Assembly: GCA_036927565.1 (NCBI GenBank)
Contig: JAYESD010000005.1
Coordinates: 89,072,301 to 89,136,300 of the forward strand
DNA: 64,000 nucleotides
Source: Tuctoria greenei
Lineage: Eukaryota > Streptophyta > Magnoliopsida > Poales > Poaceae
Direction: 5' to 3'
In this document: piece after piece, positions 11,551 to 23,884 of the stretch
How positions within the stretch are numbered: position 1 is the stretch's first letter
How the letters are laid out: every line of letters starts with the position of its first letter
Translations under genes and position numbers: made by a program
The notes under the pieces: model-generated
What the model was told of the DNA's origin: nothing
Seen by the model: only the letters and a program-made list of their open reading frames with translations
The model's database searches: none

Positions 11551-13190
11551 CAAATGCCTGGGATCCTTAGGGAGGTGATTGAGCACAATCTGAAGATTTA
11601 TCCGGATGCACGGTCTGTGCACCAGAAGCATCGGAAGCAATCCATCGAGCGACATAACTTCATCCGATAGGAGATCAAAAAGTTGCTCGAAGCAGGTTTC
11701 ATCCGGGAAGTTTTTCATTCAAAATGGCTGGCAAACCCAGTCGTTGTACCCAAGGCCGGTGGGAAGCTTTGGATGTGTATCGACTACACCAAGGCATGTC
11801 CAAAAGATCCATTTCCACTACCTAGGATAGATCATATAGTGGACTCCACCTCCGGGTGCGAGCTATTGTGTTTTCTAGATGCATATTCTGGATATCATCA
11901 GATCCAAATGTCCAAGGAAGATGAAGAGCATATTGCCTTCATAACAATAGATGGATTATATTGTTATACTGCCATGCCTTTTGGTCTCAAAAATGCTACT
12001 TCAACCTTTGTGCGAGCTATGTAGAAAACATTTGGAGAACTAATTAGAGACTTAGTGGAGGTGTACGTCGATGACATCATTGTGAAGATCAAGAACAAGG
12101 AGTCACTCCTTGACAATTTACAAGCCGTCTTTGACAAGCTGCGCATCACGCGCGCCAAGCTGAACTCAGACAAGTGTGTCTTTGGGGTTAGCTCTGGAAA
12201 ACTCCTTGGTTTCTTGGTGACTCACTTAGGAATTGAAGCAAACCCGGTGAAGATCAAGGCTATAGAAGACATGCAGCCTCCAGCCCGTATCAAGGATGTC
12301 CAGAAGCTAACTGGATGTCTAGCTGCGCTCAGTCGGTTCATTTCAAGGCTGACATAGTGGGCACTTCCCTTCTTCAAGCTATTGAGGAAGACCGAACCAT
12401 TTCATTGGTCTGAAGAAGCAGAAAAGGAATTTCAAGAGTTGAAACAGATACTCACCACCCTATCAATCTTAGTAGCTCCGAACCCTGGTGAGCCTTTACT
12501 GCTTTACATTTCTGCAACTACGAAAGTTGTAAGCATGGTCCTAGTCGCGGAAAGACCGGGGCCACATCAAGATCAGGAGCTTAGACCCCTCCGGGGGGGA
12601 AGGTCCGGAGCTACCTGAAGGCGAGTCTGGGTCACAACCCCCAGACACGGAACCTCAAGGCGGAATGCTAGGGGATCAACCTCTCCCACCAGAGGGGGTC
12701 CACCTCGCTGACCAAGGCGATTCGGACCTTTCCAGTAAGGTCTGAGTCGAACAAGAAGAAGTTCCGGACCACTCCGGGAAGGTCTAGGAAGCTAAACAAG
12801 AAGGTTCGGACCCCTTTGGGAGGGTCCGGGTCAATAGAGAGGAAGCTCCGAGCCCTTCTAGGAGGGTTTGGACCGTCCAGCACCAGTGTACTTCATTAGT
12901 GAAGTACTCCATGATGCCAAGACCAGATACATCGAGGTACATAAGCTGCTTAAGCAGTTCTTATTGCCTCAAGGAAGCTTCGTCCCAACTTCCAAGCCCA
13001 CAAGATATCAGTGGTAACTTCTTATCCACTGCGTGATATATTGAATAACCCTAATTCAACTGGGAAAATCGCGAAGTGGGCAGCAGAGTTGGCTGAGTTC
13101 GATCTAGAATTTGTGCCACGACAAGCAATCAAGAGTCAGGCTTTGGCTGACTTCTGGCGGAGTGGACTCCATCTCCATCTAATCCTGGGG
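11551..13190 (+). pseudogene. Tat element reverse transcriptase and RNase H
   Basis: Reverse transcriptase motifs in order: L-E-A-G-F-I-R-E-V, N-P-V-V-V-P-K (11700s), D-Y-T-K-A-C-P-K-D-P-F-P-L-P-R-I-D (11790-11830), F-L-D-A-Y-S-G-Y-H-Q-I (11870-11900), M-P-F-G-L-K-N-A (11975) and the catalytic Y-V-D-D-I-I-V-K (12062-12085), all present. RNase H follows from about 12380 (W-S-E-E-A-E-K-E-F). It is split by a repetitive 310-bp stretch before Y-F-I-S-E-V-L-H-D-A-K near 12890. In-frame stops occur at 11548, 11668, 12022, 12355 and 12616; several are CGA-to-TGA or CAG-to-TAG types. Confidence 0.87.
12560..12880 (+). repeat. Repetitive insert within the RNase H region
   Basis: About 320 bp rich in GGTCCGGA/GGAAGCTCCG and CCCCTCCGGGGGG-like modules, placed between V-L-V-A-E-R and the resuming V-Y-F-I-S-E-V-L motif. 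The short GGTCCGGACC modules resemble sequence in the element's 3' region (18525-18575). It may be an expanded linker or captured non-coding repeat. Confidence 0.6.
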
Positions 13191-13267
13191 GCCCCAGTGA
13201 GCAGAAGCTGGAACCAAAGGTCCCAGTCTTCACCGAACCTCACTAGACTCTCTGCTTTCACGGTTCC

Positions 13268-13981
13268 GTGCAGAAGCAGGGGGCTAGAGCTGGAATCCTT
13301 CTCCTTGCTCTGACCGGGAAGAAGGTCAAATACATGGTTCACCTTGACTTCAAGGCAACCAACAACATGGTGGAGTATGAAGCTCTCATCTACAGGCTCA
13401 ATGTGGCACTATCCTACGGTGTTAAACAGCTGTTGGTGAAGGGTGATTCACAACTCATCATAAAACAAGTCAAAGGTAAATGCTTCTACAACAACCCCCA
13501 GCTAATCGCCTATCTCCTTGAACTCCAGAGGCTTCAGAAAGACTTCAAAGTCCTGGATCTCCATCATGTTCAGCGTCTTCATAATGCTGAAGTCGACGAA
13601 CTCTCAATGAAGGCTTCCACCGAAGCTCCGACTCCCGATGGAATCTTCGTCCGGAGGTTATCAAGACCAACAGCTCAGTCTGCCGAACTGAGCGAAGGGG
13701 GCGAGACCAGCACCTCGAAGCTGGCGGTCCCGGTGGCCCTGTTACCATGGCGTCCACCAAGGGTCGTAGGTGTTGTCGGAAGCCCCAAGCAACCCAGCAC
13801 GCAAGACTCAGAAGCTCAAGTTAGCTCCGATGCATGGATCTCGGAGATCCGGAGCTACTTGAAAGAAAACATCCTTCCTGAAGAGGGTGTATCCGCTGAT
13901 CGGATCGTCAGATTGGCTAAAAGATACACGCTGGTAGAAGGGGATCTCTACCAGCGCGGTGCCAACGGCGTCCTAATGTGA
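13268..13981 (+). pseudogene. Tat element second (archaeal-type) RNase H and linker
   Basis: A 237-codon open stretch. The N-terminal half (G-A-R-A-G-I-L-L, then N-N-M-V-E-Y-E-A-L, then V-K-G-D-S-Q-L-I-I) matches the additional RNase H typical of Tat elements, including the E of V-E-Y-E-A and the D of G-D-S-Q. The C-terminal half leads into the integrase N-terminus (W-I-S-E-I-R-S-Y-L and G-D-L-Y-Q-R-G). It ends with TGA at 13979. Confidence 0.85.
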
Positions 13982-14340
13982 TGCATTGCAAGGGAAGAAG
14001 GTCACGAGCTTCTCGCGGAGATACATGGAGGCGAGTGTGCAAACCATGTGTCTTCCCGCACGTTGGTCGGTAAAGCCTTTCGGCACGGTTTCTACTGGCC
14101 TACAGCACTCCAGGACGCAGTGGAGTTGGTGAAAAAATGTGAAGCGTGCCAGTTTCACGCAAAATAAATTCACACACCAGCTCAAAAACTGCAAATGATA
14201 CCTCCTACATGGACATTCGATGTGTGGGGTATGGACATCTTGGGACCATTCCCAAAAGCCGTCGGAGGATACAGGTTCCTGTACGTCGCTATCGACAAGT
14301 TCACCAAGTGGCCGGAAGCTACTCCAGTCGTGACAATCAA
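13982..14340 (+). pseudogene. Tat element integrase, N-terminal part
   Basis: The zinc-binding domain shows an H-G-G-E-C-A-N-H segment followed by K-K-C-E-A-C-Q-F. The core begins with W-G-M-D-I-L-G-P-F-P carrying the first catalytic Asp, then F-T-K-W-P-E-A. One TAA near 14165 breaks the frame. The solo LTR at 14341 interrupts the core; the rest is at 17734. Confidence 0.87.
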
Positions 14341-17300
14341 TGTCACATCCCAAAATTTTGATTTTGGGGATGTGAAAATTTTAAAGCAAATTACGCGAAA
14401 CGAAAATTTGTTTGCTTACTATTTCCTTCAAATAATCATCTTCTCCTTAAAATCATAATTATATTATCAAAAAAATATTAAATCCATCCATATGATAACG
14501 GGTTCATGTTTAAAAATATGAATTTCAAGTCAATAGAGAAATTCAACTGAATCTAAAAAGGGGATTGAAACAAAAAGAAACAAAAGAAAAGAGAAAAGAA
14601 AAGAAAAGAAAAAGAAAATGGAATAAACCTTACCTGGGCCACCCAACCTGCGGCCCAATCCCTCTCCCTCCTCTCTCCCCCACTGGCCCAGCCCAGCCGC
14701 GCCCCTCTCTCCTTCTCCCTCTGCCACCTGGGGCCCGCCCGTCAGGGCTTTCTTCCCCAACTGCCACCTCACCCGCGCCGCACGTACACGCGCCTGCGCC
14801 TGGCAACTGCCACGGCCGTGGCCCTTCCGCACGCGCGCATCCCCCCCGGTGCAACCGCCTCCCTCCCTCTATTTAATCCTCGGATGCGCCCCCCATTCTT
14901 CCGCACCCGAAATTGAAACCCTAGCCCGCCGCCATTGCCACCCATGGAGCTCAGTGCTCCGCGTTTCCTTATCGTTTCGGTCGTCCCCGACGAGCCTACG
15001 AGCATCCCCTCGCTGCGACGCATCCGTAGGAGTCATCCACACCGTGAAATTCTACCCCAGACGCCTCCCTGACATCACCCAGGTTCGGTCGTCGCTCCCC
15101 GCCGGCGAGCGCCCATCTTTGGCCACCTCCGACTCCGATTGACACCCTTGGTGAGTTGATCTCGTCCTCCTCTATGTTTTGCACTATTTCCCGTCGTGTT
15201 TGGCGCACAATGGCGCAATCCGGCCAAGCTCCGGCGAGGTGCCAGCCATGGCGCCGCCATCCACCCCGCCGCCGGCTACCCTTCACTGCCGGATCACTGC
15301 CGCCCCTTAGATCAAAAATCAATGGCCCAGATTATGTCACCCGAAGGGGTATGACCTTCGGTCTACCGTGGGCCATGGACCACGCCCAGCATCGGGTCCA
15401 TCGATGCATGCACCCGGTCCAGCACATTCTCAATAGAAAGATAAATCACAAGAGAAATGAGAAATAAACAATTTCAGTTAGGCCCCTAGCTTTTGGCACA
15501 AATTCCATGTAGGTCCTCAATTTTATGAAAAAGACCTAGCCATTGGGAATAATTTTGCAAACCATTTGTAAATGTATAAAACTTGCATTTAAGCCCTTAG
15601 ACTAAACAAAAATAATGTTCTAAGCCTCTGTTTAATAAAAAAATTAGAGAAAACCCCTCAACACTATGGAAATTGTTTTGGACTTTATATTATTTCTATT
15701 TATTTATAGGATAATATTTATAAATGCAGAAAAGTGTATATAATATTATAAAATTCCATAATATTTATTTTTAAAGTGTAAAATGTATTTATTTTCTGTT
15801 TAAATTTATATAATTCATTTTGGCCACCAAAAATTATGCAGAAAATATATTTAATTGATATTTATGAGTATAAAATTATTTTTAAGCATAGAAACAAATA
15901 TCACATAATATTAGATATTATTTAGTTCATTACTTTAAGCTGAAATAATATATAGTAATAAATAATTATAATTTGAGTAGGAAAAATCCACTAAATTATG
16001 TTTTGAGCATAAAATAAATATAAATACATATAAAAATATAGGAAAATTAGTTATAAATCCTTTTAGGCTAGAAGTAAAATTGTAGAATGCATATAAAATA
16101 TATTTTGACTAATAAAAATGTATTAAAAATGTTTTTAGATTCTAAATAAATATTAAAAATAGGAGATAAATGATAAATGCATTTCTTTGGCTATGAAAAA
16201 TAATAAATCACTCATAACTTTGATGTAAATCATAATTGTAACATAACCAATGATAGCATTTGTATTATTTGTATGGTGTACTGCTAGTGATTGCTTTTAT
16301 TACACTTTTGATGGTAGTTCATACGCATTTGGGTCACGATCAAGAAGCAAAACGAAGATCTGGAAGACCAAGAGTTCAATCGAGAAGACTGAGCAGCTAA
16401 ATAATATAAGGCAAGTGCCCTTGACCATCTTGCACCTTTTTAAGGGTATAGTTAGTTGCATGTTAATTAATATGAATCCTACGTTATGCCCTGTTGCTTT
16501 ACCTTATTACCTTGTTGCTTGGGGTATGAAGGGTGGTATTTGGGATTTACTTTACGCTTAACCATGCATAATAGATGGGTGGTAAAACATTGATTACATT
16601 TATTACTTACGAATTATGATTACTATTATGATGTTGGAAAAAGGTGAATTGTAGTAAGTAGGAATCTGGTGGGTTGGTTGGAATGGTATGGTGCAATACG
16701 CACGAGACCCGGGATTGGGGTTTGAACCTTGCCGGATTCTAAGGACCGGTTTATGGAGTAGCCACTAAGCTATACAGTATCACCACAAGACTGAGTATGG
16801 GGCAGCTTGGTCAATTAAATAGGCCTCTCCCGATTTAGTGCTAGTAATTGGATGGTGTGGGGAATTGGTTCAGTGTATCTTCCTTGGGATCCGCATGGCT
16901 CAATAGGGGGCTTCTCCTGGCGGAGGTAAAATGGAATCTAGGAGCCAGAGCGGTGAAACCTCAGAGGGTCGGTTACTATTTGGGAGGACCTTTGTAAAGA
17001 CCTCGTAGTGATCTCCTAGCCGCACACCTACGGAAGTGTGTAATGTGACCGGCGGGTCACGGGCATCAGGGAGGTTTGCTTAGTCCACCTGGCAACAGGC
17101 GATGAAATCATGGCTTGTGGGTAAAGGATACATTCTCTGCAGAGATTGGGAAACTGTCATGATAGCCGTGCTCACGAATAAGAGCGGCTTGGTGTCGAAT
17201 TTATAATTAGTCAATGGTTGGAATGGTGGTTGGGATAATGCTTGGAATTGATGTTGATATTATTATAATTACTATTATTGTTATTACAGTTGGGATTACT

Positions 17301-17728
17301 CACCTAGATGTAGGTTGCTAATGAAAGCTAAGGTTTGGGTTAATGCTTAGCGCTTAAACCACTATCAGCCTTCTCCGTTGACTTGACCTTCATGTCATTT
17401 ATTTCCCACACTTGCTGAGTACCATGGGATGGTACTCACACTTGCTTTGTTACATTTTTTATATGCTGCTCAATGAAGAGAAAATCTAATGAGGACAATG
17501 ACAAGTGAAGACGGTGCAAAGGTCGCGATGCTGCCAGTCAATTTGCCTGTGGTTGCCCTAAAGTTTTTCCTCTTCCGCTGCTACTTCAAAACTCTTTTGA
17601 AGGTATAAATGTTGTTTGCATGCGATATAGAACTGTTTATCACTTTTGTCGTACATGTATGATGAAACTGATCCTGGCATACATGTATTTTGCAGCTGGT
17701 TTTATGGTTAATAAAACCGGGTGTGACA
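14341..17728 (+). mobile_element. Tekay/Del-like solo LTR (3388 bp)
   Basis: The block begins TGTCACATCCC and ends GGGTGTGACA with perfect ATCAA duplications at 14336-14340 and 17729-17733. No PBS, coding region or second LTR exists inside, so it is a solo LTR. The size and TGTCACA/TGTGACA ends fit grass Tekay/Del chromoviruses. A TATA-like TATTTAAT near 14870, followed by a GAAACCCTAGCC stretch, suggests plus orientation. Composition changes from pyrimidine/GC-rich (14640-15330) to very AT-rich (15470-16250). The rest holds no gene that I can recognise. Confidence 0.8.
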
Positions 17729-17733
17729 ATCAA

Positions 17734-18463
17734 CTAGCAATCAACAATCAAGTTCTAGAAGTCCATAATATGCAGATTTGAAGTTCCGAATAAAGTCATA
17801 ACTGACAATAGAACCCAATTTACAAGTGTTGCATTCCAAGAATATTGCAAAGACCTCGGCATTCAAGTCAGCTACGCATCAGTAGCTCACCCAGCAAGCA
17901 ATGGTCAAGTCGAGAGAGCAAATGCAGAAATTTTAAAAGGACTCAAGACGCGCACATATGAGCGCTTGAAAAAGCATGGAGCCAACTCGATCGAAGAGCT
18001 TCCTTTCGCACTGTGGGCAAGCAGGACTACACCTAACTGGTCAACTGGAGAGACACCTTTCTTCTTGGTGTACGGAGCTAAAGCAGTCCTTCCTCCGGAG
18101 ATCACCATGGGGTCGCTCCGGGTCTGGACCTTTGACGAAGCCACGCAGGATCAGCTGCGGCGTGAAGACCTTGACCTCGTCGACGAGGGAAGGTGCCAAG
18201 CAGCTGTTCGGAATGCACGCTATCGCCAAGCACTCCGACGCTATCATCAAAGGCATGTGTGCAACCGGGAGCTCGAGGAAGGCGATCTGGTGCTGCAGAA
18301 AATACTAATTTGCAAGGGGATGAACAAACTTTCCCCCAGCTGGGAAGGTCCCTTCTGAGTGATCAAAGTATCCCGTCCCGGATGCATTCGCTTGGCAACT
18401 GAGGATGGGACTCCGCTTCCCAATCCTTGGAACATCGAGCACCTTCATATGTTTTATGCTTAG
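17734..18463 (+). pseudogene. Tat element integrase, C-terminal part
   Basis: The integrase core resumes after the solo LTR. F-E-V-P-N-K-V-I-T-D-N-R-T-Q-F carries the second catalytic Asp (usual G replaced by R after D-N). S-N-G-Q-V-E-R-A-N carries the catalytic Glu. The GPY/F-like region reads L-S-P-S-W-E-G-P-F, followed by a TGA (18356), then V-I-K-V-S-R-P-G and the natural end near W-N-I-E-H-L-H-M-F-Y-A with TAG at 18461. Confidence 0.88.
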
Positions 18464-19194
18464 AATCAAGGAGGTGAGTCTGTAATTACACACAATGTAT
18501 GTTATAGAGTCAATATACATAGACGGGTAGGTCCTCAAGGAGAACATTCGGACCCCTCCGGGAGGGCCCGTGAAGTTCAAGCAACACTTGACACAGTCAC
18601 GATACTAAAATTGTAGCTATCTGCCCCAGGCTAGTACAAGATGTATAGCACACTTAGCCTGGTGATGCACCCTAAGTGTGTCCTTGTCTCCCCTGTAATC
18701 CAGATCTATAATGAAAGACGTTATTGTGTGAAAACAGACTCCACGTGCATTTATTTTTGTACAAGGCTCAGTCTTTTGAATTATTATTTTTATCCTTCTT
18801 GTCTATAATTAAGTTGTGCAATTCATTTTAAGTTTTAGTCCAAGTTATTTATAGTGTTACAAGTTATGTTGTTGGTCTCTTTGGATCTTAACATTGTTGC
18901 ATAGTCTACTTGCCTGAATGCCAAGCCAACATAGGTCCGGAGTGTGCTACCGACTTAGCCTGGTCCTGCACCCTAAGTATGCCACTCTACCTACATCCTG
19001 GCAGGCCTGAGTAGGGTGAGTACTGAAAAAGCATGCGGATCTGGAGAGATTACATCAATGTGTTTGTTATCATATAGAATTTCATCGGATCTAAACTCCA
19101 ATAAGAACAATAAATCACAAACAATTTATAGACAGGAGGACGAGTTTTACTCTTTTTCTTGTATTTAATGTACAGGAAAAACACAGCGATGGTG
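18464..19194 (+). other. Tat element 3' non-coding region
   Basis: No coding signal on either strand. Two copies of a motif with ACTTAGCCTGG...GCACCCTAAGT occur near 18650 and 18950. The same motif appears, reversed, inside the non-autonomous element at 27133-30896, linking the two families. Confidence 0.6.
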
Positions 19195-19655
19195 GACGAT
19201 ACTAGAGCTCTCAAGCTCCGACAATCTCCAAGGAGGCCCGCCGTTGACGTTTTCGTACGTTGAAAGTGGGGGCCACCAGAGCTAACAAGCTCCGATAACA
19301 TCCATGAGGGTCGGACATTGACATAAAGTATAATTCAAGTGAAGATGGCACAACCACCCAACGTTATCTACGATTGATAGTGGGTGTCGTCGGACCTGCC
19401 AAGCTTCGACAACCCCAGGAGGCCCACCGTCGATGTTCTACGCGTTGATAGTGGGTGCTGTTAGACCTATCAAGCTCTGACAACCCCATGGGGGCCGCCG
19501 TCGACGTTCTACTCATTGATAGTGGGTGCGGTCGGACCTATCAAGCTCCAACAACCCCAGGGAGCCCACCATCGACGTTCTACGCGTTGATAGTGGGTGC
19601 CGTCAGAACTATCAAGCTCCGACAACCCCAGGAGCCCCACCATCGACATTACAAA
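19195..19655 (+). repeat. 71-bp tandem repeat array
   Basis: Units starting ATAGTGGGTG begin at 19377, 19448, 19519 and 19590, each 71 bp and containing AAGCTCCGACAACCCCA and TCGACGTTCTACGCGTTG. More diverged units extend upstream to about 19195. This is a typical tandem-repeat segment of the Tat 3' region, between pol and the antisense gene. Confidence 0.9.
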
Positions 19656-19936
19656 AGCTCATTGGAGAAGTCGGAAATAAACTTCAGACCTAAAAGCTAT
19701 AAGTTCGAAGTGTCCAAGTCATGAGCACATCGTCAAATCCGTTTGGTACATGTTCGCAATCAAATTGTGTACATCTACTAGGGGGCAAACAAGATAAAAG
19801 ACAATGTATTGAAGACAAGGATAACAAAAATGGAATTCATTGTAGAAATAGTGGATTTCATTCATTCAAAGTATTGGATTACAAAATCAGGGTTACATCA
19901 AAAGACAAAAGGAAAATGTCCTAGCTACTGGAGGAT

Positions 19937-22900
19937 CTAAGTCCTTCGGAAAAACGAAGCAACCTTCTTAGCAGCCTCTTGGACACTAGCTTTAATGGCA
20001 TCCTCCTCTTTGGCAATGAGTCCTTCAAAGACCGGATCGAGAGAAAATTGAGGATCTTGGCTTTTGTAACACGCCAAGACATACTCGGTGACGTCTTTGG
20101 CCACAGATTTCCCCTCTGTCTCCAGCTGGTCCGCAATGACATCACCCATTGCGTCGAGTTTGCTGCCAGTAGAACCAAGCACCACTAGCATCTGGTCCAG
20201 CTCCTGCGCTGGGTCCTCCGGGCGTACTGGACTGAAGCCAAGAGGCACAAGGGCTCTATTCGCACGTCCCAGGAAATCCCATACCATGAGGGATTTGGTT
20301 GCCCTCGAGCTCCACAGCTCCTCCAGTGACCTCCGAGCGGTCGCTAGCTCCGAACTCTCCCGAGCGAGGCGCTCAACCGCTTTGGCATGTTGCTGCATAT
20401 TCTCAGCTACTTGCTCTTCACGGTCGGCTAGCTCTGTCCCCCGGAGGTGGATGCGGTTCTGCCGTTTTGCCAGGTCCTTCTCCCTGCCCCTTACTTTTCC
20501 TTCTCTGGTGGCAACATCAGCTTCTCTTTTCGAGAGCTCCTGCCCCAGTTTCCATTACTTTTCCTCCTTCTCCTTACTCCACAGATCAAACTTCTTAGAG
20601 CAATGTGCTAAATTTGGATCAGCCAGAGTCAGCTTCTGACCGAGCTCTTCTTCCCTTTTCAAAACATCCTCCTGCTATTTCAGGAGCTTCTCTTCTCTTG
20701 CATCAAGGTCTGCTTGACGCTTCAGGGGGACCTTGTTTAATTCATTGAGGTTTTCGTGATGCTCGTCAGCAACATCAATCCTTTCCTTGGCATGCTCGAG
20801 CATCTCTCGAGAATTAGCATGGAGCACCCTGATGGTGACTTACTTCTCCTCCAGCAGTTTGCCCCAGTATTCCATCTGAACCGTTTCCCTCTTCACCCAC
20901 TCCTTCTGATCAGCAAGCCTCGTCTGTGCAAGCTTGGTCTCGAAGTGGAGCCTGTTGCGCCAACGCCTCAAGGTGTGGCGCTCCTCTTCAAGGGCCTTAC
21001 TCTCGTGATCGATGGCGAACTGAACTTGTCGGAGGCTTGAGCAGGCATTGTCTATGGACAATGCCAAGGGAATAGGCTTTGGACCTCCCGGGGTCACCTC
21101 CGCTGGCTTCAAGGGGTCTTCAAGAACAAAAATAGGGTCCCACGCCACAAGCGTGGTTCCCTAAGTTTCTACGGCACTAGGGCCGCCCTCCGAGAGCTCT
21201 TCGGCAATAGCAGAGGAAGAACCCACTGGGGGAACTTCTACCTCTGGAGCCAAAGTCAAAGGTCCTGATGTGGGAACTTCAATTGCTGGCTCTGCGGGTG
21301 AAGAGCCTGCCTCTGCCTCTTCATGGTGTTCTACCTCGGGCATGGGCACCTCTAGAGCAGTTACTTCCGGGGTGGTCGTTGGAGCTTCACCCGAATCCAT
21401 TTCCATCGTCGCCTCAGGCCCCGGTACATCAGCTCCCTCCAGCTCAATTGTCGGAAGATCAACAAATTCTGGCTCAAGGGCCAGAACTTCAAGTACCACC
21501 GACTCGGTTGTCGGGGCATCAACGACTTCTGGCTCAAGGGCCGGAGCTTCTGGCACCACCGGTTCATCTTCCGGCTCAGCAGCAACTTCTGGCACAACGA
21601 TCGGAGCCTCAATTACCTCCAGCCCCGTTGTCAGAGCTTCCATCATCTCCGCGTCCTATGCTGAAGCTTCAGTCGCTGGTGGCGTCACTACTGGAGCATC
21701 TTCATGCATGTCTCCCCCGTGGTCCAGCGCTACCACAGGAGTCTCTGGCAATGACTCTGAATCTAGATCCACGACAGCTGGCGTCGGAGCTGTTGTGACC
21801 TCAACCACCACTTGAGGAGGCATGGGGGTTGAAGCTGGAGTTTCTGCACGCACCGTTTTGGCCGTTGCAACAAAGGTCGGAGCTTTAGGCCCCATCTTTG
21901 ATGCCCTGCAGTCAAGAAATTGGAAGATTCAAAACATGACAAAAATAAGAGTGACAAATCAAGGTGAAAAACACAAAGCTTACATTGGGAAGCTACCACT
22001 CCAATCGGCGCGGAACTTCATCGCCGGAGGCTCAGAGCCGGAACTTGCCGTGGTTGGCACAGAGGGAGCTCCGGAATGTCGCCCGGAGCCTACCCTCGTT
22101 GTTGGTGTCGCCCCAACCGAGGTCTTCCTTGGCTGGTAAGGACTACCGGACCTAGAGCCCGTAGTTGGCGCCAAAATCAGAGTCGACTGTAAAGAACTGG
22201 CACCTCTCGAGGATGCTTGCACTGGAGGAGGTGTCACCGTAGAAGATCTCCCTCGCCGGGGAGAAAGGGCAGTTGTAGATGGAGCAGACCTGACGGAGCT
22301 CCCATTAGCGTGCCTCAGCTTTCTCTTCCGGCTGGAAGATTCGCCTGGCTCCTTGCCCTTGCCCTTGCCCTTGCCGACGTCATCAACTTTTCGGCTCGGC
22401 GTAGGGGCGACCACCTCCTCAGAAGCTCTGGGTATTACAACCCTGGAGACCCTACGCTTCTCCACCTCACCGAGGTTATCTAGTGCCGGCATCTTCCTCC
22501 GGAGCTCCCTCCTGATCTTTGGAATCATGTTTAGAGGCAGGAAAGTGGCCGGTGGAGCTAAAGCATCATCAGTGATAGACCCATGTTGAAATTTCTTGAC
22601 ATGGAGCTTCAAAGCTTCATCATCCAAGTTGGATTTCAAACCGGTTTCAATTCGGTCATCATCCATCACACTGTTGAAAGCTCAGGCGAGCTTCTCCCTC
22701 CTCCTCAGCGGAGCCCACCTGTTCACCAAGAAATTTTCAAAGACCATCTGGGGGGTCACTCCACCCTCCACACATTCTCGGATCCTGGTCAGGATAGGGT
22801 TAAATGCATCCGACAGCTTCGAAACTACATTCCAGGCATTGGTGTTGACGTTGGGGAGTCCTTGGGGTAGCTCCAACCTGTCGTGCTCCTCCACTGCGAT

Positions 22901-23404
22901 GACGATCCAAACCTTCTTCCAGTCGTCCCATTTGCCGGAGGGGAATGACTTCAAGTACTTGAAGGGACAGTTCTTGCGCTTCACGAAGTAGTAGAAGACA
23001 AGCAACTCTGTCCCCTTGCTGGTGGTATGGGCCGTGAAGAAGGTCTAAAACAATTCGACGTAGGGAGGCACACCCACCCACATCTCGCAAAAGTGGACGA
23101 AAGTCGCCACGAGCAGGAGGGAGTGCGGGCTGAGGTAATGCAGTTGGAGGCCGTAGAAGTCCAGCAGCATCAAGATGAAGAAGGTGGTATCAGTCCCATC
23201 ATGACATACGCCGAGAAGTACAACATCTCCCCGCGGCGCTCCTTCTTGAAGGGGAGCTTGCCGGCACAGACCAAGTGGTTGAAGGAATCGATGGACCATC
23301 CCATAAAGGTCTGGACCTTCATCAGATTGTCCTTGCTTTGGATGCGGCTCTTGGGAAGACCTAACTCTATCACAGCAAAGTGGAGCGAAAGAGGAGAAAG
23401 CTAG
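19937..23404 (-). pseudogene. Antisense gene of the Tat element (gypsy-type 'transposase' domain, coiled coil)
   Basis: A long antisense reading frame between pol and the 3' LTR. From 23299 down to 19937 one frame is used almost throughout; the first part (23404-23170) is in another frame, implying one frameshift. The N-terminus (S-L-L-L-V-A-T-F-V-H-F-C-E-M-W-V-G-V, then F-Y-Y-F-V-K-R-K) resembles the Pfam 'putative gypsy type transposon' domain found antisense in Tat elements. A basic Ser-rich middle follows, then a Pro/Glu/Val-rich repeat region (21646-21161), then a Glu/Arg/Leu-rich coiled coil (21148-20400) and a compact end. A 78-bp GT-AG intron is visible at 21983-21906 (minus). About six stops interrupt it; most fit C-to-T change. 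Function is unknown. Confidence 0.75.
21906..21983 (-). other. Probable intron in the antisense Tat gene
   Basis: On the minus strand, GTAAGCTTTG follows the coding stretch ending at 21984, and a pyrimidine-rich tract ends in TTGACTGCAG before coding resumes at 21905. Length 78 bp keeps the frame; inside, the sequence is T-rich and lacks the coding composition of its flanks. Confidence 0.65.
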
Positions 23405-23884
23405 TCAAAGTTTGGGAGGCTCTGAGCGCGAGTTTGATCGAAAGCGTAAAGAGTCCACAAACCGTGCGGGCTTTCCTTCTTAAATAAGCCTCCATGACGC
23501 TTGGATGGAAACCGCAACGAGAGCAAGTCCACATTACAAAGAACCTACCCCGTCAGTGACGAATGGCCCTGGGGCCACCCCGACGAAGAGGTCGAGGTTA
23601 TTACCCAGGCGAATTGTTGTCATGATGGGCGGCAGGAAACCCAAAGGCGGCAATCTGACAAGGCGCTCAGAACCAATACAGTTTTCGTATTGGGAACCGG
23701 CAACCTTCAATTGTGTGAGATCCGCACTCAAAGATCTCATCAACCGCATTCAAAACGAACCATCGCCCCAACGGTACATCAAAATACCTTTGAAGCTGCA
23801 GCACGAGAATCGAGGATGGCCCCACCTCCGGTAGAACAACTTAACCACAAAGGGTTTTCTCCCAGAGGTGGGCCTGCGGGCCAC

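Noticed and set aside
14341..17728. Region as a complete non-autonomous LTR element rather than a solo LTR
   Set aside because: No internal repeat of its ends, PBS or purine tract was found; it reads as a single long LTR.
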